9,752 bases of DNA from Acidobacteriota bacterium (GTDB lineage: Bacteria > Acidobacteriota > Terriglobia > Acidiferrales > UBA7541), in NCBI GenBank assembly GCA_003131985.1, contig PKWH01000107.1, forward strand, positions 3,687-13,438. The letters run 5' to 3'. Below, one piece after another: positions 1-6,296 of the stretch (positions are counted from its first letter, which is position 1; each line of letters starts with the position of its first letter). The translations under genes were made by a program, and so were the position numbers. The notes beneath the pieces are model-generated. The model made no database searches and was not told where the DNA came from. It saw only the letters and a list, made by a program, of their open reading frames with translations.

Positions 1-582
1 GGCTCGGGAAAAGGCTGGGTGACCGGCGAATACGGAATGCTGCCGCGCTCAACCGAGAACCGAACACCGCGCGAATCCAGCCGCGGCCGCCAATCGGGAC
101 GCACGCTTGAAATTCAACGAATGATTGGCCGAACGCTTCGAGCGGTCACGGATCTGAAGGCGTTGGGCGAGCGCACGGTATGGATTGATTGCGACGTGAT
201 CCAGGCCGACGGAGGCACGCGCACCGCTTCGGTCACGGGAGCATTCGTCGCGCTGGCTCTATCCTTGGAACGAATGGTCGCGGGCGGCATGCTTCGCCGA
301 ATCCCGCTGAAAGATTCTTTGGCAGCTATCAGTGTCGGAATCGTGGAAGACGAATTGCTTCTTGATCTCGCCTACGAAGAAGATTCGCGCGCGCAAGTGG
401 ACATGAACGTGGTGATGACCGGCAGCGGAGAGTTCGTTGAAGTGCAGGCGAGCGCAGAGGGACGCCCATACACGCAACACGAACTGGAGCTGCTTCTTAA
501 TTTGGCCGCGGGCGGAATTCGCACACTTACGCAGACGCAGAAAGAATTGCTGCATATGAATTTCGCCAGTCCTGCGCGTTAA
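1..582 (+). CDS. rph: Ribonuclease PH (partial, 5' end cut by window edge)
   Basis: Phosphorolytic 3'-5' exoribonuclease that trims tRNA 3' ends, using inorganic phosphate and releasing nucleoside diphosphates; cytosolic homohexamer. The frame is open from base 1 and gives 193 residues that match the family from GSGKGW onward (GQGQGW in the E. coli enzyme). About 55 N-terminal residues are therefore missing, and the methionine at base 37 (in EYGMLPRS) is internal. Visible signatures are the EYGMLPRST segment, the Arg-rich stretch ending GGRTLEIQR, CDVIQADGGTRTASVTGA (phosphate-binding GTR) and VDMNVVMTGSGEFVEVQ with the conserved acidic residues. The C-terminus (GGIRTLTQTQKELL) is family-like and the gene ends at TAA 580-582. 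rdgB follows after 26 bp in the same direction, a frequent bacterial gene order, so the two are probably co-transcribed. The identity is secure; only the start is unseen. Confidence 0.96.
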   Translation, partial: GSGKGWVTGEYGMLPRSTENRTPRESSRGRQSGRTLEIQRMIGRTLRAVTDLKALGERTVWIDCDVIQADGGTRTASVTGAFVALALSLERMVAGGMLRRIPLKDSLAAISVGIVEDELLLDLAYEEDSRAQVDMNVVMTGSGEFVEVQASAEGRPYTQHELELLLNLAAGGIRTLTQTQKELLHMNFASPAR

Positions 583-608
583 CTGTGAATGCCCGCGGTA
601 CCGTATTC

Positions 609-1196
609 ATGAAGTTTCTCCTGGCCTCCTCCAATCCCGGCAAATTGCGCGAATACCGCGAGCTTGCCGGCGATTCTGCGGTCGAGCTGGATTCCATTCC
701 GAACTTCTTCGAAATCCCGGCGTTTGAAGAATCCGCTCCCACATTCGCTGAAAACGCTGCAGGCAAAGCGATCCACTATAGCCGCTTCACCACCGAAACC
801 GTTCTCGCTGACGATTCAGGTCTAGTAGTCCCGGCGCTCGATGGCGCACCCGGAGTTCTCTCCGCGCGTTATGCGGGACCGAACGCAACCGACGAGGATC
901 GCATCCACAAACTGATGGGAGAAATGGCAGGGAAAGCGGGTAACCAGCGGCAAGCTAGATTTATTTGCGTCACGGCAATCGCCAGACAAGGGCGCCTTCT
1001 CGCCATTGCTTCCGACTCCGCGCAGGGCATGTTGACTGAGAAGCCGCGCGGCAAAGATGGATTCGGTTATGACCCGATTTTTCTGTTTGAGGAACTCGAT
1101 CGCACATACGCCGAGCTGACGCACAAACAGAAGAATCTTCATAGCCATCGGGGAAAGGCTTTTAGGAAGCTACTGTCGCTGGTGGACAAGATCTAA
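609..1196 (+). CDS. rdgB: Non-canonical purine NTP pyrophosphatase (RdgB/HAM1 family)
   Basis: Hydrolyses dITP, XTP and ITP to the monophosphate plus pyrophosphate, keeping deaminated purines out of DNA and RNA; cytosolic, Mg-dependent dimer. The protein is 195 residues, against about 197 for E. coli RdgB. It begins MKFLLASSNPGKLREY, the family's N-terminal substrate loop (SSNPGK, residues 7-12). It continues with PTFAENAAGKA (44-54), ADDSGLVVPALDGAPGVLSARYAG (67-90, with the general-base Asp69), GKDGFGYDPIF (148-158) and SHRGKAFRKL (179-188). The ATG at 609 is chosen because family members start exactly at this sequence. An in-frame GTG at 585 would add eight residues without similarity and has no ribosome binding site either. 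Shine-Dalgarno signal in front of 609 is weak, which fits translational coupling to rph 26 bp upstream. All catalytic motifs are present; nothing looks damaged. Confidence 0.95.
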   Translation: MKFLLASSNPGKLREYRELAGDSAVELDSIPNFFEIPAFEESAPTFAENAAGKAIHYSRFTTETVLADDSGLVVPALDGAPGVLSARYAGPNATDEDRIHKLMGEMAGKAGNQRQARFICVTAIARQGRLLAIASDSAQGMLTEKPRGKDGFGYDPIFLFEELDRTYAELTHKQKNLHSHRGKAFRKLLSLVDKI

Positions 1197-1249
1197 GTTG
1201 TTACTTTTCTTCGGCTGGCGCATCTAAACCATGTGCTCCCTCAACACCC

Positions 1250-1279
1250 TTGCATTTTCACAGCAGAGGGGGTTACAAA
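1250..1279 (+). promoter_or_regulatory. Candidate weak promoter for egtB-egtD
   Basis: The 113-bp gap between rdgB and egtB holds TTGCAT (1250-1255) and TACAAA (1274-1279) separated by 18 bp. They match the -35 and -10 consensus at about 3/6 and 4/6 positions. A transcript from here would have a leader of roughly 25 nt. The match is poor and could be chance; no clear intrinsic terminator of rdgB is visible, so read-through is also possible. Confidence 0.25.
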
Positions 1280-1299
1280 GTAAGCTCGTTTTTTCTCCC

Positions 1300-1303
1300 G
1301 AGG
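1300..1303 (+). promoter_or_regulatory. Ribosome binding site of egtB
   Basis: GAGG (within CGAGGT) lies 6 nt before the ATG at 1310. It supports that start, which also places the DinB-like domain at the usual distance from the N-terminus. Confidence 0.6.
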
Positions 1304-1309
1304 TAGTCT

Positions 1310-2662
1310 ATGGCAGCCTCGCGCGCCGCGATTGCTCTACAGCCGTCTCTGCTATCCAGATTGGAAAAGGCACGCGCGCGCACCGACAGTCTATTTAATC
1401 TGTTGCCTCCCAATTCTTTCTACGATCGGCCCGTGCCCGAACGTCACCGCCTGATTTTTTATCTCGGGCATCTCGAAGCTTTCGATCAAAACCTCTTGGG
1501 TGGACCTCTGGGAACCGGCCCTCAAGACGCTGCGCTCGACAAGCTTTTTGCATTCGGCATCGACCCGGTAGGCGGCGGCCTCCCAACCGACGCACCCGAG
1601 GATTGGCCGAATATTGCGAATGTTGAAAAATACAAAAGAGACGTGCGCGAAAGGCTCGACGCCAAACTGCGCGACCGCAGCACAGTGGGAGCTAGCGGCC
1701 CGGCACTTGCTGACGGAAAACTATTGCATGTCGCGATCGAGCACCGCTTGATGCACGCCGAGACGCTGGCCTACTTATTCCACAATCTGCCTCTCGATCG
1801 AAAAACGCCGCAGCCTTGGCCCTCCGCCGACCCAAGGCCTGCGCCGTCGCAAAGACAGGTGGTGGTTCCTTCCGGTACTGCCACTCTGGGGCAGCGAAAC
1901 AATTCCGGAGAATCATTCGGCTGGGACAATGAGTTCGAGACGCAGAAAGTTTTTGTCCCAAGTTTCTCGATTGACGCCTTTCCGGTCACCAACAGGCAAT
2001 ATTTGGAATTTGTCCGCGCGGGTGGCTACGATGATTCTCGTTATTGGACAGCGGAAGACTGGGCCTGGAAAATTCAGCAGCGCCTCGAACATCCGCATTT
2101 CTGGGTGCCCCGTTCAGATTCCCCTGCATCTGGCCCGGATGCTCAGTGGGAATATCGCGCTATGTTTGGAACCATCCCGCTGCCGGAATCATGGCCTGTT
2201 TATGTGAGCTACGCGGAAGCGTCCGCGTTCGCGCGGTGGGCAGGAAAAAAATTGCCGACGGAGGCTCAGTGGCATCGCGCTGCCTACGGCACGCCGGAAG
2301 GCGGCGAGCGAATATATCCATGGGGCGATGCGCCGCCGGAAAGTCATCACGGGAATTTTCATCACCAGCGCTGGGATCCCACTCCAGTGGACGCGCATGC
2401 CGCAGGCGCGAGCGCATTTGGCGTATTGGACCTCCTAGGCAATGGTTGGGAATGGACGTCCACCCCATTCGGCCCCTTGAACGGGTTCAAGCCGTTTCCA
2501 TTTTATCCCGGCTATTCCGCCGATTTCTTCGATGGCAAGCATTTCGTTATGAAGGGCGGTTCGGCGCGCACGGACGCTTGCATGTTGCGGCGCTCCTTCC
2601 GGAATTGGTTTCAGCCGCATTATCCGTACGCGTATTCCACTTTCCGCTGCGTGGAGGAATAG
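1310..2662 (+). CDS. egtB: EgtB-type non-heme iron sulfoxide synthase (ergothioneine biosynthesis)
   Basis: Expected to join a sulfur donor (gamma-glutamylcysteine or cysteine) to C2 of trimethyl-histidine (hercynine) using O2 and Fe(II), the committing step to ergothioneine; cytosolic. The protein has 450 residues in the usual two-domain layout. The N-terminal DinB-like four-helix domain (about 10-165) carries HRLIFYLGHLEAF with His54, and EHRLMHAETL with His145 and His149. The latter has the HxxxH spacing of the iron ligands His134/His138 in the mycobacterial enzyme. The C-terminal FGE-sulfatase/SUMF1 fold (about 183-450) shows FPVTNRQYLEFV (224-235), KLPTEAQWHRAA (314-325), GNGWEWTSTPF (377-387) and the diagnostic end YSADFFDGKHFVMKGGS...RRSFRNWFQPHYPYAYSTFRCV. 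egtD follows 2 bp downstream, which supports the role. No egtA or egtC is seen, so direct use of cysteine is possible but unproven. Alternative: a related SUMF1/EgtB-family enzyme (OvoA- or SenA-like) with another acceptor; the egtD partner argues for hercynine. Confidence 0.85.
   Translation: MAASRAAIALQPSLLSRLEKARARTDSLFNLLPPNSFYDRPVPERHRLIFYLGHLEAFDQNLLGGPLGTGPQDAALDKLFAFGIDPVGGGLPTDAPEDWPNIANVEKYKRDVRERLDAKLRDRSTVGASGPALADGKLLHVAIEHRLMHAETLAYLFHNLPLDRKTPQPWPSADPRPAPSQRQVVVPSGTATLGQRNNSGESFGWDNEFETQKVFVPSFSIDAFPVTNRQYLEFVRAGGYDDSRYWTAEDWAWKIQQRLEHPHFWVPRSDSPASGPDAQWEYRAMFGTIPLPESWPVYVSYAEASAFARWAGKKLPTEAQWHRAAYGTPEGGERIYPWGDAPPESHHGNFHHQRWDPTPVDAHAAGASAFGVLDLLGNGWEWTSTPFGPLNGFKPFPFYPGYSADFFDGKHFVMKGGSARTDACMLRRSFRNWFQPHYPYAYSTFRCVEE
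2653..2659 (+). promoter_or_regulatory. Ribosome binding site of egtD inside the end of egtB
   Basis: GGAGGAA, a near-perfect Shine-Dalgarno, spans the last codons of egtB and ends 5 nt before the egtD ATG at 2665. It fixes the egtD start and indicates translational coupling of the pair. It also rules against the open frame that extends upstream of 2665 through egtB being used. Confidence 0.8.
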
Positions 2663-2664
2663 AA

Positions 2665-3651
2665 ATGGCGACTGCTCCGCGATTGGCACCTTCACTTCTT
2701 GCCAGCCAGGCTCTGGCTGAATTTTCATCGGACGTAATCGTGGGACTCGGTCAGCCGGGCCAAAAAGAGCTGCCCTCAAAATATCTGTACGATGAAGTGG
2801 GCTCGGCGCTCTTCGACGTGATCTGCCTGCTGCCCGAATATGGATTGAGCCGCGCCGGGATGCGTTCGCTGAAGCGCTATGCGCCCGATATTATTTCTCG
2901 CCTGGACGGTTCGTTCGTAGTCGCGGAACTCGGCAGCGGCAGCGGCCAGAAGACGCGTTTTCTGCTGGAAGCGCTTTCGCGCCGCCAGCGCGTGAACTAT
3001 TACCCCATCGATATTTCCAGCAGCGCTCTTCATCGTTGTCAGCAGGAACTTGGCGAGATGGACAGGGTGAGCATCGTCGGATTTGAGCGCGCCTATCTGG
3101 ACGGGCTGCAGGAAGTAGCAGCGCGACGCCGCGACGGCGAACATCTGTTGGTTCTTTTCCTCGGAAGTACGATTGGAAATTTCGACCGGCCCGCCGGAGA
3201 CCAGTTTCTGCGCGACGTTCGCAACGTGTTGCGCGAAGGCGATGCGCTCTTGCTCGCCACCGACCTCGAAAAGCCCGTGCCGCAACTGCTCGCGGCATAC
3301 GACGACGAAGCAGGCGTTACCGCCGCATTTAACAAAAATCTTCTCGCGCGAATCAATCGCGAACTGGACGGCGATTTCGACCTCTCGCGCATTCAACACA
3401 TCGTCCGGTACGATGAGGCCGAGCGCCGCGTGGAAATGCATCTTCGCTCAACCACCTGGCAGCGCGTCACGCTCCGCAAAGCGCGCTTTAATTTCTTCCT
3501 CCGCGAAGGCGAAACCATTTGGACCGAAAGCTCGCACAAGTACGATCCGCAGGAAGTCCCGCGCATGGGCGAACGCACAGGGTACCGCTGCGCCGGCCAG
3601 TGGTTTGACACCGAATGGCCCTTTGCGCAGAACCTCTTCTTTGCCGTGTAA
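2665..3651 (+). CDS. egtD: L-histidine N-alpha-methyltransferase (EgtD)
   Basis: Transfers three methyl groups from S-adenosylmethionine to the alpha-amino group of histidine, giving hercynine, the substrate of EgtB. Cytosolic Rossmann-fold enzyme; 328 residues against 321 for mycobacterial EgtD. Motifs in order: PSKYLYDEVGSALFD (37-51), LPEYG (56-60), the SAM loop AELGSGSGQKTR (87-98), YPIDIS (113-118), FLGSTIGNF (165-173), AYDDEAGVTAAFNKNLLARIN (211-231) and the WTESSHKY segment (286-293). Residues known to hold histidine in M. smegmatis EgtD (Tyr56, Asn166, Tyr206, Glu282, Ser284) have counterparts here at Tyr59, Asn172, Tyr212, Glu288 and Ser290; the last four show a constant +6 offset. 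The catalytic pocket therefore looks complete. The ATG is fixed by the GGAGGAA site, and only 2 bp separate it from egtB, so the two form an operon. Confidence 0.95.
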   Translation: MATAPRLAPSLLASQALAEFSSDVIVGLGQPGQKELPSKYLYDEVGSALFDVICLLPEYGLSRAGMRSLKRYAPDIISRLDGSFVVAELGSGSGQKTRFLLEALSRRQRVNYYPIDISSSALHRCQQELGEMDRVSIVGFERAYLDGLQEVAARRRDGEHLLVLFLGSTIGNFDRPAGDQFLRDVRNVLREGDALLLATDLEKPVPQLLAAYDDEAGVTAAFNKNLLARINRELDGDFDLSRIQHIVRYDEAERRVEMHLRSTTWQRVTLRKARFNFFLREGETIWTESSHKYDPQEVPRMGERTGYRCAGQWFDTEWPFAQNLFFAV

Positions 3652-3700
3652 CAGTTGCCGGGCTGCTGATCGGTGTTCGGGTCAAAGCCTAGCCCGCCCG

Positions 3701-3709
3701 TGATATAGT
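3701..3709 (+). promoter_or_regulatory. Extended -10 promoter element upstream of nth
   Basis: TGATATAGT matches the extended -10 pattern TGn-TATAAT with one mismatch in the hexamer (TATAGT, 3704-3709). No convincing -35 is seen at 17 bp, which extended -10 promoters can tolerate. Transcription would begin around 3715-3718, only a few bases before the ATG at 3720, so an nth message from this site would be almost leaderless at that ATG. Confidence 0.45.
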
Positions 3710-3719
3710 TTTTCTCCTG

Positions 3720-4463
3720 ATGCAGAAAAAACCAAAGAAAATCACCAAGAAGCAATCTGCGCGCAAGCGCCGCCCGGCGAAAGCAACATCCGCCAAGGGC
3801 ACTGGCCGGAGCAGCGGTATGCGTGGCGCCAATCCAGAGCGCGTTCGGTTGATTTTGCGAAAACTGGACGAAGCATATCCCCAAGCGACCTGCGCTCTCA
3901 CTCACGAAAACCCTTTCCAGCTTCTGATCTCGACCATACTTTCCGCGCAATGCACCGACGTGCGCGTGAATCAAGTGACCCAGACGCTCTACCAGAAGTA
4001 CCCGAATGCGAAAGCATTCGCATACGCTAATCCGGCGGAGCTGCAACAGGACATTCGCCCAACCGGTTTTTTTCGTAACAAAACGAAATCCATCATGGGC
4101 GCAAGCAAGCAAATCGTTGAAGAACTGCACGGCGAAGTCCCCCGGGCGATGGACGAATTGCTTAAGCTGCCGGGAGTGGCGCGGAAAACGGCCAACGTTG
4201 TGCTCGGAACCGCTTTTGGAATTGCCTCAGGAGTGGTGGTCGACACCCACGTGTTGCGCGTATCGCGTCGCCTCGACCTGACAAAAAACACTGACCCGAA
4301 AAAAGTGGAGCAGGATTTGATACATATCCTTCCTCGCGAAAAGTGGATTCTGTTCTCTCACCAAATAATCTGGCACGGGCGGCGTATCTGCCACGCGCGC
4401 AAGCCGAAATGCATCGAGTGCCATCTCGAGCCACTGTGCTACTCCAAAGACAAGACGGTGTGA
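3720..4463 (+). CDS. nth: Endonuclease III (DNA glycosylase/AP lyase)
   Basis: Base-excision repair enzyme that removes oxidised pyrimidines and cleaves the abasic site by beta-elimination. The 247 residues include the helix-hairpin-helix LPGVARKTANVVLG (150-163) with the catalytic Lys156 (Lys120 in E. coli). VDTHVLRVSRR holds the activating Asp175 (Asp138 in E. coli). The C-terminal 4Fe-4S loop has cysteines 224, 231, 234 and 240 in the canonical C-x6-C-x2-C-x5-C spacing. STILSAQCTDVRVN (71-84) is also typical. Residues 1-34 form a Lys/Arg-rich extension absent from the 211-residue E. coli protein. The start is uncertain: ATG 3720 has no Shine-Dalgarno but sits just after an extended -10 element, whereas ATG 3819 (Met34) has GGAG 7 nt upstream and would give 214 residues, the usual size. 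The longer form is listed because a promoter is placed for it. Function is secure. Confidence 0.95.
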   Translation: MQKKPKKITKKQSARKRRPAKATSAKGTGRSSGMRGANPERVRLILRKLDEAYPQATCALTHENPFQLLISTILSAQCTDVRVNQVTQTLYQKYPNAKAFAYANPAELQQDIRPTGFFRNKTKSIMGASKQIVEELHGEVPRAMDELLKLPGVARKTANVVLGTAFGIASGVVVDTHVLRVSRRLDLTKNTDPKKVEQDLIHILPREKWILFSHQIIWHGRRICHARKPKCIECHLEPLCYSKDKTV

Positions 4464-4468
4464 TGCCG

Positions 4469-4496
4469 ATCTGCGGCTCCTGAATCTGCCGCGGAT
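4469..4496 (+). terminator. Hairpin between nth and the cyclase gene, possible terminator
   Basis: ATCTGCGGC (4469-4477) and GCCGCGGAT (4488-4496) form a 9-bp stem with one U-G wobble and a 10-nt loop, starting 5 bp after the nth stop. The wobble is tolerated only in the forward transcript, which suits termination or 3'-end stabilisation of nth. There is no clean T-tract after it, so it is not a textbook intrinsic terminator. Confidence 0.4.
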
Positions 4497-4520
4497 GCGT
4501 TTCAGGATGGATGGCGGCGG

Positions 4521-4552
4521 TGCTATCATACGCGGCAAATCTGGACCGGGAG
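4521..4552 (+). promoter_or_regulatory. Extended -10 promoter and ribosome binding site of the cyclase gene
   Basis: TGCTATCAT (4521-4529) is an extended -10 (TGn plus TATCAT, 5/6 to TATAAT). GGGAG (4548-4552) follows, 8 nt before the ATG at 4561. The predicted start of transcription near 4536 gives a leader of about 25 nt. This makes 4561 the likely start and excludes the upstream in-frame ATG at 4495, which would lie before the promoter. Confidence 0.5.
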
Positions 4553-4560
4553 CGACGCAC

Positions 4561-5820
4561 ATGCCCGACGAACGCGATAACTCAGGTATCCTTCAGCGCA
4601 AACTAGCGACAATTCTTTCGGCGGATGTTGCCTCATTCAGCCGTCTGATGGGCGAGGATGAAGAGGGGACGCTGAAGACATTCCGCGGCCACAAAAAGGT
4701 CTTCGAGTCGCTGGTGGCGATGCACCGCGGGCGCATTTTCAATACGGCCGGGGATGCGATCCTGGCGGAGTTCAGCAGCGCGGTGGAAGCGGTGCGGTGC
4801 GCGACCGACATCCAGGCGGCGCTGCGCACGCGCAACGATCAGTTGGCGGTCTCCCGCCAGGTGAGATTCCGAATCGGGATCAACCTGGGTGACGTCATGC
4901 TGCAGGGTGAGGATCTTATGGGCGACGGAGTCAACGTCGCCGCGCGGTTGCAGACCGCTGCCGAGCCCGGCGGAATCTGCATTTCCGGTAGTGTACACGA
5001 TCAGATACGCAACAAGTTATCGCTTACCTTCCATTCGCTCGGCGAACAGAATTTCAAGAACATCCAGGAGCCGGTGCGAACGTTTTCCATTGTGGAAGCT
5101 GAGGGCCAGGTTGCTCTTCCTGCTCCGAAGCCTGCCGGCACCGGAAGCGGTGCTACAAAATGGATTGCTGCTGGTCTGGTGTTAGCGTTACTGGCTGGCG
5201 GCGTCTATTGGGGTTATACCGTCATGGAGCGAAACAAGGCAGAAACTGCGCGCGCGATTGCCGCGGCGACCCCGCCAGTATTGCCAGCGTCCGAGGCTGC
5301 GAGACCGAGCGTTGAAAAACCCGCTACCGAGCAGCCAGTGCAGCCGGCGAACGCAGCTCAGCCGGGTGCCGCTCGCCGCGCCGGCGAGCCAGTCGTCGCG
5401 CCAGCAGAAGCGCCCCGCAAAACTACCCCTCACGCGCCCACACGGAGTGAAGGCGCTGCCGCAGCGACATCTGCGGTGGCCGCCGGCCTGCATGATGGGG
5501 TGTACTCCGGGCAAATTTGCTACGGCAAAACTTTGAACCTGGAAGCGAGATGCTATCGCTCCGAGGGAACTATCCGTGGCCACAAAATCACCGGTCAGTG
5601 GCCGGCCCCAGAGGCTGACAGGACCATGATCCTGGCAGGCGATGTTGCGACGTCCGGGAACGTCAAGATAGATATACACAGCGAAAAGCCGGACGGCACT
5701 GTGGTGGTTGCGATGGATCTGACAGGGACAGTTCACGACGGCCTGATCAAGGCGAGCGGCACCTTCCGAAAAGGACGTACAGCAACTCTTAACTGGCACA
5801 AAACCGCTGCGCCTCATTGA
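4561..5820 (+). CDS. Membrane-anchored class III adenylate/guanylate cyclase with C-terminal domain of unknown function
   Basis: Predicted to make a cyclic nucleotide from ATP or GTP. The 419 residues (from ATG 4561) fall in three parts. First, a cytosolic class III cyclase domain (12-178): RKLATILSADVASFSRLMGEDE with metal Asp22, RIFNTAGDAILAEF with metal Asp65, and EDLMGDGVNVAARL with Asp118, Asn125 and Arg129 (transition-state residues). Second, one transmembrane segment (about 201-220) followed by a Pro/Ala-rich linker (about 230-305). Third, a C-terminal domain (about 309-415) with two cysteines (320, 331) and alternating beta-like, Gly-rich strands, which I cannot assign. The domain resembles the soluble-type cyclases abundant in rhizobia. 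At the substrate-selecting position four residues before Asp65 there is Asn61, where adenylate cyclases usually have Lys and guanylate cyclases Glu; the partner Asp118 is the adenylate-type residue. The nucleotide made is therefore uncertain. No effector gene is adjacent. It has its own promoter and converges with the next gene. Confidence 0.88.
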   Translation: MPDERDNSGILQRKLATILSADVASFSRLMGEDEEGTLKTFRGHKKVFESLVAMHRGRIFNTAGDAILAEFSSAVEAVRCATDIQAALRTRNDQLAVSRQVRFRIGINLGDVMLQGEDLMGDGVNVAARLQTAAEPGGICISGSVHDQIRNKLSLTFHSLGEQNFKNIQEPVRTFSIVEAEGQVALPAPKPAGTGSGATKWIAAGLVLALLAGGVYWGYTVMERNKAETARAIAAATPPVLPASEAARPSVEKPATEQPVQPANAAQPGAARRAGEPVVAPAEAPRKTTPHAPTRSEGAAAATSAVAAGLHDGVYSGQICYGKTLNLEARCYRSEGTIRGHKITGQWPAPEADRTMILAGDVATSGNVKIDIHSEKPDGTVVVAMDLTGTVHDGLIKASGTFRKGRTATLNWHKTAAPH

Positions 5821-5885
5821 ACTCCGATTCTATTCACCGTTTAAAGCACGGGCTTCCGGCGCCGTATTCATGAGGGAGAAACATC

Positions 5886-6296
5886 TTACCCGGGCTTGTT
5901 TGCATCAGTCTGATCGCGCTGCAGGGCTGTCTCTTCAGCGGAAATCTCAACGCGTTCGCGTTTCACATCCAGGCGAATTCTGGCGAAAAAGCTCATGTAC
6001 ACGTTCGCGACCCACACCAGCGAGAAGCCTGCGATTAAATAACCGCGCCAATCCGAAAATAGCAATTTGAAACGCGTGATGTAGAGAAAAAATGCCGTTA
6101 CCCAATGGCTAAAGCAGTATTCGCATGTAAAAAGGTAGAAAAACTTTCGCTGGAAAAGCGTCCGGCATTCCTTGCTGTGTTTTTCGCACCACTTGCGCGG
6201 CTCGCTAAATAACTCTTCATGCGTCATCGTCCATGCAACGGACGCAATGGGAATCGCAATAATAAGCAGCCAGAACAACTGTGCCGAAAGTGTCAT
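5886..6296 (-). CDS. Small membrane protein with four cysteines, unknown function
   Basis: I do not recognise a named family. The 136 residues start at ATG 6296 with no clear Shine-Dalgarno. Three hydrophobic segments are visible: about 6-23, 61-78 and 86-104. Between the first two lies a hydrophilic loop with Cys37 and Cys44 (WCEKHSKEC) and then TCEYCFSHW with Cys58 and Cys61, that is, two Cys pairs (x6 and x2 spacing) around aromatic and His residues. The charged tail (105-136: KRER, EE, DQTD) is probably cytosolic. By the positive-inside rule this puts the cysteine loop in the cytosol with the N-terminus outside, an inference only. The Cys arrangement could bind a metal or form disulfides. 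The gene and its flanks look richer in A/T than the neighbours. It is believed real because the composition is coherent (hydrophobic segments, CxxC, acidic tail), and no forward-strand gene competes here. Confidence 0.7.
   Translation of the reverse strand: MTLSAQLFWLLIIAIPIASVAWTMTHEELFSEPRKWCEKHSKECRTLFQRKFFYLFTCEYCFSHWVTAFFLYITRFKLLFSDWRGYLIAGFSLVWVANVYMSFFARIRLDVKRERVEISAEETALQRDQTDANKPG

Noticed and set aside
2044..2664. A 207-codon open frame in the +1 phase over egtB, continuous with egtD
   Set aside because: Its translation is Arg/Cys/Ser-rich with no family resemblance. The egtB frame over the same bases is fully conserved, and the strong GGAGGAA site fixes the egtD start at 2665.
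2776..3441. A long reverse-strand open frame (221 codons) opposite egtD
   Set aside because: It lies wholly opposite a well-conserved gene. High GC at third codon positions removes stops on the other strand; no motif or ribosome binding site supports it.
3659..3696. CGGGCT...AGCCCG inverted repeat after egtD as a terminator
   Set aside because: Only 6 bp of stem with a 26-nt loop. The T-run further on belongs to the nth promoter/start region, so it is too weak to call.
3393..4130. A 245-codon reverse-strand open frame spanning the egtD end and nth
   Set aside because: Covers two convincing genes antisense, has low-complexity Arg/Cys/Phe composition and would span two unrelated reading contexts; a shadow frame.
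5188..5817. A 209-codon reverse-strand open frame opposite the cyclase C-terminal half
   Set aside because: The Ala/Pro-rich linker on the forward strand gives stop-free GC-rich codons on the reverse strand; no recognisable protein features.
601..5873. The 12-mer CCGTATTCATGA occurring at 601-612 and 5862-5873
   Set aside because: A couple of repeated 12-mers are expected by chance in about 10 kb; the flanks do not match and the second copy is not at a gene start.
5821..5885. Convergent gap searched for a bidirectional terminator
   Set aside because: Only short palindromes such as CGGCGCCG are visible, without an adequate stem or T-tract on either strand.
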